From assembly GCA_963675365.2 (NCBI GenBank), contig CAXXVA010000001.1, positions 682,001-746,000 on the forward strand: a stretch of DNA of 64,000 nt. Direction: 5' to 3'. The notes beneath the pieces were generated by a model. That model was not told the origin of the DNA. It saw only the letters and a program-made list of their open reading frames with translations, and searched no databases. The stretch is from CAXXOK01 sp963675365. GTDB taxonomy: Bacteria > Bacillota > Clostridia > Christensenellales > Aristaeellaceae. The position numbers were made by a program, and so were the translations under genes. This document shows, in pieces, positions 16,980-26,137 of the stretch (position 1 is the first letter of the stretch; each line of letters opens with the position of its first letter).

Positions 16980-18020
16980 TCAACGCCCTCCGCTTTTCGC
17001 AATGAACTCTGCGTAGGCTTTCTCCAGCTCCGTGAAGTCCGTCTTCGAGTAATTCGCGCCATACCGTTTGCGTTTGGAAACCTCCATACCGGATATGATT
17101 TGATAGATTTCCCTGGGGCTGCAATCGGTATTCTTCTTAAGGTAGTTTATATTATCTACATGTGATTTCAGAACACCGCAGATAAACATTGGCAGATCGT
17201 ATCCCCACGCTACGGAAGACGGTAGTGTAACAATATGCTTTTCAATCGCATCGAAAAGAATCCCCAGATCGTACTTTGCCGCATACTTCATATTAAGATA
17301 ATTGGCGACGACTTCTGTCGACGCGTTACCCGCGCCTCTCCCCATACCATAAAGCGATGCATCAACGGCAATATCCCGGTCCACCTTGGCTGCCAGATCG
17401 ATAAACGTCTCCGCCAGTGCGTTAGAAAGCTGAAGATTGTTATGAGAGTGCAAACCAATTCGAATCGATGGGTCTAGCTCTTTGTTGACCTGATGGAAGA
17501 TCGTCCGCAGATCATCCAGATACATCGTACCAAACGTATCGACGATTGAGAAGCAGTAGGGCTTGACTTTATTGACAGATGCGATCATTTCACTTCTTTC
17601 CTCAACCGTATAAGAAGGCGCATCCATTGGATTGGCAAATACTTTGTAACCCTTCTGTTTCGCTCCGGCAACAAAATCGAGCGCATCCGCATGCTCGTGC
17701 TTTGCAAATGAAATGCGAAGATATTCAAACGAGCGGCCGTCGAACTCATCCAAGTTGTCCAAGGAATACCGGCTGTTATCGCAAAATCCGGTAAATCTCG
17801 AACCGCCAACGGAAGCCGGAATATACTGTCTAGCTCCCGCGGAGTTTTTGTAAACAATCGTTTCATTGTTCGTTTTGTCCTGAAGGAAACCAATCTCAAT
17901 GATATCAACCCCAGCGTTGATCAGCCCGTCGGCAATACCATGAACAAAATCCGGCGGAGAGTTTTTATCCAGCAGGTATCCGCCGTCGCGGATCGTGCAA
18001 TCGTTAATCTGAACGTTCAT
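16980..18020 (-). CDS. DRE-TIM aldolase-like protein (4-hydroxy-2-oxovalerate aldolase / HMGL-like family)
   Basis: 346 residues of a class II pyruvate aldolase or lyase TIM barrel. The signature NDCTIRDGGYLLD carries Arg11 and Asp12; the metal-binding HSHNN motif has His191 and His193. Relatives cleave or form 4-hydroxy-2-oxo acids or condense acyl-CoA. Here it lies between a CMP-sugar synthase-like gene and a TPP enzyme in a polysaccharide cluster, so it probably forms a 2-keto sugar acid or a precursor (inference). Its ATG overlaps the previous stop in ATGA (18017-18020), which indicates translational coupling. Partner dehydrogenase genes of catabolic aldolases are absent. Confidence 0.82.
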   Translation of the reverse strand: MNVQINDCTIRDGGYLLDKNSPPDFVHGIADGLINAGVDIIEIGFLQDKTNNETIVYKNSAGARQYIPASVGGSRFTGFCDNSRYSLDNLDEFDGRSFEYLRISFAKHEHADALDFVAGAKQKGYKVFANPMDAPSYTVEERSEMIASVNKVKPYCFSIVDTFGTMYLDDLRTIFHQVNKELDPSIRIGLHSHNNLQLSNALAETFIDLAAKVDRDIAVDASLYGMGRGAGNASTEVVANYLNMKYAAKYDLGILFDAIEKHIVTLPSSVAWGYDLPMFICGVLKSHVDNINYLKKNTDCSPREIYQIISGMEVSKRKRYGANYSKTDFTELEKAYAEFIAKSGGR

Positions 18021-18670
18021 TTGCTAATAATCTCCTTATAAATAGCATTCGCAATCTCGAAATCTATTGGATAATCAATGTCTATTGCTTCGATCTCGTC
18101 CACTTCATGGATATAAGGTTTGATACCGACGCGTCTTCCAAATTCTAAAAAAACATCCTTTGTAAACACATAAGCATTTGATACCTCACTATAAATTGGC
18201 TTTAAATCTTGTGTTCTCGGAAAATAACCCGGGTCAAAATTCATCGGCGCTCCGTCTTTCCAAAGAAAACTTTGTAATCTCTTGGCACAAAAAGCAGAGT
18301 CGTAATGCCCACCCGCAACTTTTTTAATGCATGTATCGAAACTTGCGGCAGCAGCAAATGGTGCAGTTGCATGCGTTTCAAGATATAAATCAGCATGAAC
18401 GCATGCAGTAAACTCCCTTAAGATATCAATACTGTTTGCCTTGTCACTATCAAGATAGGCTGGCCGTTTCAAGAATTTAATGCCACTTAACATGTAATCA
18501 CTGACTGTTTCATCAGAACAGTACACATAAGTCTCATCGATAGATTTAGCTGTCAAACATACCTGTTGAATGAAATGCATCAGCGGTGTGCCATCAACAA
18601 ATCGTTTGATATTCTTGTTTGGAACACGTTCACTGTTAAGCTTGATAGGAATGACCGCAACAGTTTTCAT
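18017..18670 (-). CDS. Acylneuraminate/KDO cytidylyltransferase family protein (CMP-sugar synthase-like)
   Basis: 217 residues. The N-terminal nucleotide loop IPIKLNSERVPNKNIKRF corresponds to the R-x-x-S-x-R-x-P-x-K-N motif of NeuA/KdsB enzymes. Conserved later stretches are ETHATAPF and AIDIDYPIDFEIA (Asp pair for Mg). The family activates 2-keto sugar acids with CTP to CMP-sugars. No NeuB, NeuC or KdsA homologue is in the window, so the sugar acid is not an ordinary sialic acid or KDO made by a PEP-dependent synthase. The ATG follows AAGGAG. It is the first gene of a four-gene module with its own promoter. Confidence 0.85.
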   Translation of the reverse strand: MKTVAVIPIKLNSERVPNKNIKRFVDGTPLMHFIQQVCLTAKSIDETYVYCSDETVSDYMLSGIKFLKRPAYLDSDKANSIDILREFTACVHADLYLETHATAPFAAAASFDTCIKKVAGGHYDSAFCAKRLQSFLWKDGAPMNFDPGYFPRTQDLKPIYSEVSNAYVFTKDVFLEFGRRVGIKPYIHEVDEIEAIDIDYPIDFEIANAIYKEIISK

Positions 18671-18754
18671 GGTTCTTGTTACTCCTTAAAGATTATAGCG
18701 ATTGTATCAGATACTCAGTTTATATACAGCATTAACAGTATTATGAACAATTTG

Positions 18755-18783
18755 AGTATACGGAGAACACCATTAAAAGTCAA
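18755..18783 (-). promoter_or_regulatory. Internal promoter in front of the CMP-transferase - aldolase - TPP - phosphatase module
   Basis: Minus strand TTGACT (18778-18783), 17 nt, TATACT (18755-18760): the best promoter match inside the polysaccharide cluster. The leader to the ATG at 18670 is about 78 nt, AT-rich, and contains another TATAAT-like element close to the gene. The module can thus be transcribed separately from the glycosyltransferase genes. Confidence 0.7.
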
Positions 18784-18810
18784 TCAGAGGCAATTTAGTG
18801 TTCACCTATG

Positions 18811-20115
18811 TTACCCCTTGATTAACTTAAAAATGAAGTTTTGAATTTCTTCTCTGGGATTCAATGTATTATTATAGTAAAGTTGTTCTGCTATCATTTC
18901 AGCTTGCTGTTCTGCCTGTGATTTGTTGCCCCATCTTGACAGTTTTGCTACAAGGTCATTTGCCGATGAAAATGTGTTATTTTGATCTTCAGTTAATGGA
19001 AAATAGATACCTGAATCATAACGAAACGCTTTCTTGCCATACGCAATGATATCAGCATAAACTGAGCTGGCATGCAGAATGCCAAAATCCATCTCCAAGA
19101 AGATATCCGCCAAATTACGGGCATTTTGAATGGATTCGACGCAGTATGACGTGGTAATACTGGAATATGCTTTTATATTGTCGTATGGGTGCACCTTTAA
19201 AATATAATGGTTCCCTGTAATTCGGCTAACTTTTTCTGCAATGCGGATCAGTTCCAGATTGCTTTCATGAGCAAACGAAAAGCCTGGAAAATCAAGAAAA
19301 ACACCGAATTCCCCGCTGCTAGCCTTTCTGATAACGTCCTGATTAGAGTTTAGACTGCCAAGCACCTTAATTCTGTTTTCTTCATAACCCGCTTTTATAA
19401 ACTGGTCTTTTTCATACTGCCCCCTGGCGATGAAATAATCACATGTCAGGTTCAATATCTGACTTTGATTCAATAAGTCCTCACTATGCGAGCGAAATAC
19501 CTGCTGTCCATGCTGATTTGTAACAGTTGTTGCTCCTTTTTTTTGATAGAACTGCGCAGCTAAGTTTGCAAGAAGTTCACCATCAAAAAAACAAATGAAC
19601 ACTTTAGGCGAAGCATTCAGTTGGACTAGCTTTTTCTTTAGTTCTAAGGCATGTAAGATTCTGGTCGCCAGATACATCTTGTGTTTTACAATACTAATAC
19701 AGTTCAAGTCTCGATAGATTGAAACCAGAGTCCTTGCCTTATGTGCAAACCCTCTTAAATAGAGTTGTGACCGAGATACCGCAAGATTTCTGACTGATAT
19801 GCTGTCAACCCGATCAAAAATGCTCTTAAACCTCTCCCAGTATGTATCATGATCCGATCTGTTGAACACCGTCGAAAACAGTAGAATATCCTGGTTGGAT
19901 ATCACACATTGATACTGCGATATATGAAAAAACAGTGATTTCACCATAAGTTTAAGCAGCGAAGATGCATTTGTGTTAATGGCATAATAACACTCGTTAA
20001 ACAGAAGGTGTTTTAAGTTATATGTTTCAAGCGTTCGCAAATTCGCTGTTTCTAGTGCAGCTAGATATTGAACATGAAGCCTGTCGATATACGTATCCTC
20101 AGACTTATTTATCAC
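18811..20115 (-). CDS. Putative GT-B glycosyltransferase, capsule type
   Basis: 434 residues, no signal peptide. The C-terminal half has KVHPYDN, the K-x-HP motif seen in capsule and teichoic-acid transferases (KpsC/KpsS-like, CDP-glycerol transferase-like), and GILHASSVYADIIAYGK, like their donor-binding region. The N-terminal half is not recognisable. GTG at 20113-20115 overlaps the previous stop (GTGA) and is 8 nt from AAGGAG, so it is preferred over an ATG nine codons earlier. Its position directly before the CMP-sugar module makes a CMP-activated donor plausible but unproven. Confidence 0.6.
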   Translation of the reverse strand: MINKSEDTYIDRLHVQYLAALETANLRTLETYNLKHLLFNECYYAINTNASSLLKLMVKSLFFHISQYQCVISNQDILLFSTVFNRSDHDTYWERFKSIFDRVDSISVRNLAVSRSQLYLRGFAHKARTLVSIYRDLNCISIVKHKMYLATRILHALELKKKLVQLNASPKVFICFFDGELLANLAAQFYQKKGATTVTNQHGQQVFRSHSEDLLNQSQILNLTCDYFIARGQYEKDQFIKAGYEENRIKVLGSLNSNQDVIRKASSGEFGVFLDFPGFSFAHESNLELIRIAEKVSRITGNHYILKVHPYDNIKAYSSITTSYCVESIQNARNLADIFLEMDFGILHASSVYADIIAYGKKAFRYDSGIYFPLTEDQNNTFSSANDLVAKLSRWGNKSQAEQQAEMIAEQLYYNNTLNPREEIQNFIFKLIKG

Positions 20116-20747
20116 AGTTCCAACTCCTTTTTCGGCATCCATGAGAGTTGTTCTTTCGTAAGCAATGGTTGGTATAACCGGTTTACATTCGAGCAAATTG
20201 ATTCTTTGTCCAGCTTTGAGTAATCAATTTTCATTAGTTCTGCAATTATATCCGCACTAAATCGTTTCCCCATCACCTTAGCAGGTACTCCGCCGACAAT
20301 CGCATAAGGGGGGACATCTCTGCTGACAACAGCACCGGCTGCAATGACTGCGCCTTGTCCAATATGTACCCCGGAAAGAATAGTCACCCTGTAACCAATC
20401 CAAACGTCGTCATCTATAATGATATCGCCCTTGGATGCACCTTCAAAAGCAGCAGTCCCAGTGATTTTTGCTTGAAATGGGTATGTGGAAATATGTTTGG
20501 TATAGTGGTCAGCGCTCAGGATAAACATAACCTCAGATGCAATAGAACAATAGTGTCCAATTAACAAATTGCTGTCCTGGTTATACGTTAATACGTTCAG
20601 GTCGCCATAAGTTCCATTTCCGACTTTCACACAATGAAAATCAAAGCTTCCGGCTGCCGTCGTGGCATTATGTGGGTTTAATTTGCGCCATTCTATTCGA
20701 TTCTTCTGGATTTTGTAATAATGTTTCAATATCCAAATAACCCCCAT
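20112..20747 (-). CDS. CatB-type hexapeptide acetyltransferase
   Basis: 211 residues of left-handed beta-helix. Hexapeptide repeats run from about 55 to 160 (for example IGHYCSIAS, IIIDDDVWIGYRVTILSGV, GAVIAAGAVVSRDVPP). The end of the helix has the VGGVPAKVMGKRF motif of xenobiotic/CatB-like acetyltransferases. In a polysaccharide cluster it most likely O-acetylates a sugar residue with acetyl-CoA. It starts 3 nt after the flippase stop and overlaps the next gene by 4 nt. Confidence 0.83.
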   Translation of the reverse strand: MGVIWILKHYYKIQKNRIEWRKLNPHNATTAAGSFDFHCVKVGNGTYGDLNVLTYNQDSNLLIGHYCSIASEVMFILSADHYTKHISTYPFQAKITGTAAFEGASKGDIIIDDDVWIGYRVTILSGVHIGQGAVIAAGAVVSRDVPPYAIVGGVPAKVMGKRFSADIIAELMKIDYSKLDKESICSNVNRLYQPLLTKEQLSWMPKKELEL

Positions 20748-20750
20748 TGT

Positions 20751-22181
20751 TTATTTCACCATCTTTCTTTGCTTCAAACGAGTTAGTAATACATCTTTAA
20801 TCGCATTGCGATTAAAACAGCCAAGCGCTATACACCAAATAACCATTAGGATATATCGAATCAACCAAGTTGAAAGCGAAGTCTGTACAAGAAAACAGAA
20901 TCCGATAACAGCAATCGGATATAATAGTAAGCTTTTCCTGCTAAACGGAAACTTATCCTTTGCAATTACAGACGCTATAACCATATGAATTAAGAAATAT
21001 AATACATATGTTCCAACTGTAATATAGACTGCAGCCTGATACCCAAACCTTGGGACTAAAACAAGACACGCAATTAAATTTACAATCGCTGCCACGATGG
21101 TCCCGGCGGCGATGTATTTTGTTTTCTTGTAGTAATACTCTATCAAGGCCGGAATGGTATATAAGAATGTTAAGTAAACACCGAGCACCGCAGGGCAGAC
21201 AATCATTATGGCATCCCAATATGATTGATTGGCCATGAGTTTGATAATCTCCGGAGATATACAGAAGATGATCCCAGTGATCAACGAAAACAACGCAATG
21301 TATTGCGTTGTCCGCTTTTTAATATTCGCGACATCACCTTTTTCAAATTTTTCAAAAAACCAAGGTCCGAATACAGTATCCAGTGATGTAACAAATATCT
21401 GTGGAATGAGGGCTATTGCGTAAGTTAATCCATAGATGCCAGCAGCTTCATTGCCGATTTCACGCTGAACAACGATTTTCCCAAATTGTGCCAACACCAC
21501 CTGCGACAAACCATGCGGCACCAGGGGCAAGCTATATCCTAAACCAAACTTGACATACTTTCTGTTCTTCTGCGGTTTTGCCCGATAAAACATATAGATA
21601 ACAAGAAATACAGCGACGAGAATGACCGGAACACTGGCACCGATAGCTCTGCCTAAAAACAACTTGTTGTTAAGTATTGTCCGCATAAGAATTAACGACA
21701 AAACAATGTTGCCAACTGAGGTTATAACGGCAACAAGCAGGTATTTCTTATATTCATAATCCAAGCTTAAGCGATTATTATACATTGTAATTACAGATAC
21801 TGCCCATGCCTGTAAAATCATTAGCATCACAATAAATGCATTGTAGCCTAATAACGTCCTTACCAGGTTTTGTAACGGCAGCAAGAGAATTAACAGTACA
21901 CCAGTCAAGAGTATGGGCAACAATAATATGGTGGAGATGTACTGATCCAATTTTTCTTTAAACTCAATTTTCGCAATCTTCGTACTTGCATGCAAACCCA
22001 GCCCTATAATAAGAGTGATAATACTTACATAGGACACATAAGTTGTATATAAACCATAATCGGCGGTGCTCATCAACCGTGTAAAAATCGGTAATGTGAT
22101 AAAAGATAAACCACGAATCAGGATATTGCCAATCGTATAACCTATACCGGCCTTTGCAACGTTTCTAGATCGATCTTTCAT
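20751..22181 (-). CDS. Wzx-type polysaccharide flippase
   Basis: 476 residues with 12-14 hydrophobic segments. The N-terminal region NVAKAGIGYTIGNILIRGLS and TLPIFTRLMSTADYGLYTTY is the classic start of the MATE/MOP-superfamily polysaccharide transporters. It should move undecaprenyl-linked repeat units to the outer face. With the Wzy polymerase (23440-24903) and the Wzz-like protein (9791-11233) it completes a Wzx/Wzy-dependent system. The ATG follows GAGGGG with a 10-nt spacer. Confidence 0.9.
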   Translation of the reverse strand: MKDRSRNVAKAGIGYTIGNILIRGLSFITLPIFTRLMSTADYGLYTTYVSYVSIITLIIGLGLHASTKIAKIEFKEKLDQYISTILLLPILLTGVLLILLLPLQNLVRTLLGYNAFIVMLMILQAWAVSVITMYNNRLSLDYEYKKYLLVAVITSVGNIVLSLILMRTILNNKLFLGRAIGASVPVILVAVFLVIYMFYRAKPQKNRKYVKFGLGYSLPLVPHGLSQVVLAQFGKIVVQREIGNEAAGIYGLTYAIALIPQIFVTSLDTVFGPWFFEKFEKGDVANIKKRTTQYIALFSLITGIIFCISPEIIKLMANQSYWDAIMIVCPAVLGVYLTFLYTIPALIEYYYKKTKYIAAGTIVAAIVNLIACLVLVPRFGYQAAVYITVGTYVLYFLIHMVIASVIAKDKFPFSRKSLLLYPIAVIGFCFLVQTSLSTWLIRYILMVIWCIALGCFNRNAIKDVLLTRLKQRKMVK

Positions 22182-22211
22182 TTACGGGTAACCCCTCATT
22201 CTAGATAAATC

Positions 22212-23351
22212 TCAGCCAAACTTCTTCATCACTTGTTGGATTTGTTCTAAATATCCATATTGATAACGCTCATCCGGCTCCAAGTATCCGCCTTCCGCCC
22301 ATTCGTTCCACGCGAAAATAAACATCATGTCAGTACAATAATGATCCCTAATATTTTGGGCTTGTAACTCCAAATAGTGCCCAAACTTCTCCGGTGTCGA
22401 GTTTACACAAATGCGCCCTTCCCGACCCCGTCGTGGTGTATTGTCCCAGCCAACAAACATTCCGGCGATTGACTTTTCATCATCCGCCTTTCTGTTGATA
22501 ATCGCTGTGCATAAGACGTCATAATCCTCTTTGCTCAATCCGGGTTTGGTAAGTTTTGCAGCGATACTAGTTTCACACTTCTGATCCATATTCGCAACTA
22601 TGGATCTAATCCTTGATTTCGCATTCCGCACTACCATCTGAAGTCTTGACTTTGTCTGTACATCGTATCGTGCATACCCCGGCTGATATTCAATTCTATA
22701 CGAAAACCTACTTTCATCTTTCTTGGGAAGGAAATAGTATGACGCTTGCTGATATGCAAAGCACAGTCCCTCCAAACCTTCCTCCCGACTTCGCTTATTC
22801 CAATAATCCAGCATCTCATTCAAGTGATCGCAGAGCTCCGGCCTGTAAAGAATATATAGGGGTTTATTTTCTACGGTAATGTAATTTGGATCCTTGAAAA
22901 ATGGAAGCAAGTACTGAAAATGTTCTTCCCACTCGTTTCTGTCCCCATATGTTTGGGCGATTAGCGTTTTCACGTTGCCTTTTTCGGCTACCCAAGCATT
23001 TGTCCAATTCTCGTTCGCCCAACAAATACAATAAGGTATGTTTAATGTGGGATCTGCATACAGATTCTCCAAAGGTTTTTGTAACAGAAGATGTCCGTTA
23101 AACCAGTAATGGTAAAAACAGAATCCATAAACATTGTATTGCTTTGCCAAATCTATCTGCCAACGAAGGGTTTTGTTGCCATCCAGCAGATCATAATAAT
23201 TGTGATTTAAAGGTACGCGCGGCTGATCATGCCCATCAAACAACGGTTTCGCCTTTTTCATATTTGTCCATTCGGTAAAGCCCTCACCCCACCATTGGTT
23301 GTTCTCAGCCACTTCATGAAACTGCGGTAGATAGAAAGCAATGATTTTCAA
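22212..23351 (-). CDS. WbsX-family glycosyltransferase (GH99-like fold)
   Basis: 379 residues. The N-terminal signature is complete: AFYLPQFHEVAENNQWWGEG, then FTEWTNMKKAKPLF and the HDQPRVPLNHNYYDL stretch. FCFYHYWFNG and FIFAWNEWAEGGYLEPD are the other conserved blocks of WbsX proteins, which occur in O-antigen and capsule clusters and are thought to transfer sugars; some relatives are related to GH99. The start is TTG at 23349-23351, 7 nt after GGAGGG. Substrate unknown. Confidence 0.85.
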   Translation of the reverse strand: MKIIAFYLPQFHEVAENNQWWGEGFTEWTNMKKAKPLFDGHDQPRVPLNHNYYDLLDGNKTLRWQIDLAKQYNVYGFCFYHYWFNGHLLLQKPLENLYADPTLNIPYCICWANENWTNAWVAEKGNVKTLIAQTYGDRNEWEEHFQYLLPFFKDPNYITVENKPLYILYRPELCDHLNEMLDYWNKRSREEGLEGLCFAYQQASYYFLPKKDESRFSYRIEYQPGYARYDVQTKSRLQMVVRNAKSRIRSIVANMDQKCETSIAAKLTKPGLSKEDYDVLCTAIINRKADDEKSIAGMFVGWDNTPRRGREGRICVNSTPEKFGHYLELQAQNIRDHYCTDMMFIFAWNEWAEGGYLEPDERYQYGYLEQIQQVMKKFG

Positions 23352-23439
23352 ATAAATACCCTCCTGCTAAACCCATATAATAGCACCAGTATTACTATAC
23401 ATCGTTTATCAAAAGTATGTACAATGTTATACTGCACCA

Positions 23440-24903
23440 TTATAACTTATTTGTGTCAAGATTTGTGAGTCCCTTCACCAACACAATAGGCACAACACCA
23501 TAATAAACAACTGTTCTGAGAATATGGTATAGGTCAGAACGAACCCCATATGTTAACTCGCCAAGAAGTAGAACTATTACGAAAAACATTGCTTTGTTTC
23601 TATAAAGCTTCGCTTTGCGCATTGCGTTTTCTGCAAATCCCAGCAGAATACCATACAATAAAATGACCAGAGAGCTAAAAGGTCCAAAGTTGTAGTATGC
23701 TTCAGCAATAAAGGATGATCCGTGGCCTACAGCCACATCGAAATATAGCGGAGAGAATAACGCGCCAATCCTAAATTCAGTCACATCCAGGTAATGACCG
23801 CGCAGAAAACTAGGTAACGTAGCCAGAATGGAAGCAATCACAGATGAGCCCCAACTATAAGGTATTACTGACGGACAGTTCTTAATAACATTTGCGATGG
23901 CAATAAAGGTAATGCCACTTTCCCAAAGTCCCCGATAGAGCATATTGGCAAAATCGATATTCATCGCTGCTTTCAAATAATCCGAGCCTGTCATACCAAC
24001 CGTATTTCGAAAGTCCGAAATCACAGGCAACAAGAACAAAGCCAAAAAAACACAAACAAGAATCATTGCCACCGTTCTCCGGCGAAGCCGAACATGCCAT
24101 ATATAACGAATTAAATATAACGCCATTGCAAAAATAAATAACTTATATCTTGTTCCGGTTTGTACCATTATGATTGTATAAAATGCAACGATACCATACA
24201 GCAACCATAACTGCCATTTTTTCCTGCTTCCGATCATCAACATATAAAGTGCCGGGAAAAAGAACGGAGCGATAATATCGGTTATCGCTATAAACCCACC
24301 CGTGCTTTTGTATATTCCTATTTCTACGCTTCTTCGCTCTAAATAGCCTATGCTCTGATTTAATGATAAATCAAAGAACACTCTATAAAACGCCGGGATA
24401 ACTGACACAATAAACAGCGACCACCCGATTCGGTCAAACCATTTATTCTCGGCCCGAATCAATGGTTTGTTTTCAAGAATCGGGATTCTCTCGTAGATCC
24501 CCAACTCGATTTTTGTTGTGATTGCATATCCGATCATTAGTATTGAAAGACATCTGATAATGAAAAAACTGCTTCTCAATATTATATCCGGTGGAATTAG
24601 ATTAATAAAATACAAGTTCTGTGTATCAAAGAATTCCTCATGGAAAACAACCACAAAATGTTGGCCAAAATTGAATAGTACACTTAGCAGGAGAAATGGC
24701 ACCATAAAACCAACGCCACGATTTAAAGCAAAGCAAGACACAAATAAGTATACGTAAGCTGAAACCATAAAAAGCAAAAACCACTCAAGTCTCTTCTGAA
24801 TGGAAATACTTACTGCCGCAATAAATACACTTTGCAAAACAAAGCTAATAACAATATATAGTCCCCCGAGTGCGATGATGATTAATTTCTTTCTATCCAT
24901 CAT
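23440..24903 (-). CDS. O-antigen/capsule polymerase, Wzy family
   Basis: 487 residues with 11-12 predicted membrane segments. A large loop near residues 300-400 contains RNTVGMTGSDYLKAA and GHGSSFIAEAYYNFGPF; the latter resembles the conserved E-x-Y/A-x-N-F-G segment of the Wzy family. It would join repeat units on the outer face of the membrane. Wzy proteins share little sequence, so the call rests on topology, this segment and the neighbours (flippase and chain-length gene). Two ATG codons are adjacent at the start. Confidence 0.78.
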   Translation of the reverse strand: MMDRKKLIIIALGGLYIVISFVLQSVFIAAVSISIQKRLEWFLLFMVSAYVYLFVSCFALNRGVGFMVPFLLLSVLFNFGQHFVVVFHEEFFDTQNLYFINLIPPDIILRSSFFIIRCLSILMIGYAITTKIELGIYERIPILENKPLIRAENKWFDRIGWSLFIVSVIPAFYRVFFDLSLNQSIGYLERRSVEIGIYKSTGGFIAITDIIAPFFFPALYMLMIGSRKKWQLWLLYGIVAFYTIIMVQTGTRYKLFIFAMALYLIRYIWHVRLRRRTVAMILVCVFLALFLLPVISDFRNTVGMTGSDYLKAAMNIDFANMLYRGLWESGITFIAIANVIKNCPSVIPYSWGSSVIASILATLPSFLRGHYLDVTEFRIGALFSPLYFDVAVGHGSSFIAEAYYNFGPFSSLVILLYGILLGFAENAMRKAKLYRNKAMFFVIVLLLGELTYGVRSDLYHILRTVVYYGVVPIVLVKGLTNLDTNKL

Positions 24904-24946
24904 TTCAAATACTCTCTTTTTGCTTCAGTTCTTCTGCAAAACATCA

Positions 24947-26137
24947 TCACATTAAATTACGACCAAACGTTCTAGTCGCGGTCATGTTTCTTTTATTACA
25001 TATTATATCAAACGCCGAAAACCACTTCGCGAGGATCGCCTCGTTATCCCAGTTGTTTACTGTGTCCAAGGCTGCAGCACGGTAAAGGTTTGCCTCAACC
25101 GGGCTAAGGTGCATATATGAAAGGATCTTCATCGCATATGTGTTGATATCGAACGGTTCCACAAGAAAGCCGTTGACTTGATCTTGAATGATGTCCTCCG
25201 CGCCGCTGGGTACATGAAAAGATATGCAGGGCGTCGCGTAAGCCATGCTTTCCAGCATCACCAGGCCAAAGCCCTCGTGCCTTGAGGTTGAGGCAAACAG
25301 CGCGGCTTCAAAGTAATGTGCAGTGATATCTTTGGTTCTAGGCACCAGAGCAACATGAGGTATCCCTTGCTCGTTGATTTGTTTTTTCAGATTCTGCTCC
25401 TCTTCGCCATCTCCGACGATATGCAATGTGTAACCGTGATCTGACTCCATCTTACAAACCGTTTGCCAGATTTCCAACAGCTTGGAAAACTGCTTGTCCG
25501 GGGTCAAACGCCCCACGGAAAGAATAATCTTCTTCTTTTCCGGGATCTTCGGCAATGCTTTAAAAACTGATACATGCGGGATGTACTCTGCCCTGCACCC
25601 GTCTGCCTGATACAGCTTCGCGTCGCCCGATGTGGGTACAGAAAGCAATGTTGCTTTGGGATACAGGAATTTTCGTATGCACCGGTAAACTATATTATTA
25701 TTATACGCATAGTAGGATGCATGCTCACTGATAATCGTTTTACGGAAGCACTTTCGTCCGAGTATGAAAATTTCCAGAGCATTCAGCGGTGTCGCAGTAT
25801 AAAGGATATCAAACGGATGGGATTCAAAATACTGATTCAACCTTTTTTTGGAAGCGATCAATGATCTGAGTATAGCCAGCTTTCTCTGCCATCTGGAGTG
25901 CATGTTAAGCTGCAACGGAATATCAACAGAATCAATTTGAATATCGTCTGGCAATGGATAAAAACACCGACCATCGTCTTTTACCAAAATCGTAACTTGA
26001 TATTCTTTACTCCATTCCTTTGCTAAAACGGATATGATGCGTTCCACACCGCCGGAAACACTCACGGAATTATAATACATGCATATACTTTTTCTGGCTT
26101 CTCTTTCTTCCGTAGGAATATTAATATACGTATTCAT
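24947..26137 (-). CDS. Glycosyltransferase family 4-like
   Basis: 396 residues of GT-B fold. The N-terminal domain begins with ICMYYNSVSVSGGVERIISVL, the usual acceptor-domain start with a GG loop. The C-terminal donor domain has ILSVGRLTPDKQFSKLLEIW and the EX7E motif in HEGFGLVMLESMAYATPC. It probably adds one sugar of the repeat unit at the cytoplasmic membrane face. Its ATG overlaps the previous stop by 4 nt (ATGA 26134-26137). Confidence 0.88.
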   Translation of the reverse strand: MNTYINIPTEEREARKSICMYYNSVSVSGGVERIISVLAKEWSKEYQVTILVKDDGRCFYPLPDDIQIDSVDIPLQLNMHSRWQRKLAILRSLIASKKRLNQYFESHPFDILYTATPLNALEIFILGRKCFRKTIISEHASYYAYNNNIVYRCIRKFLYPKATLLSVPTSGDAKLYQADGCRAEYIPHVSVFKALPKIPEKKKIILSVGRLTPDKQFSKLLEIWQTVCKMESDHGYTLHIVGDGEEEQNLKKQINEQGIPHVALVPRTKDITAHYFEAALFASTSRHEGFGLVMLESMAYATPCISFHVPSGAEDIIQDQVNGFLVEPFDINTYAMKILSYMHLSPVEANLYRAAALDTVNNWDNEAILAKWFSAFDIICNKRNMTATRTFGRNLM

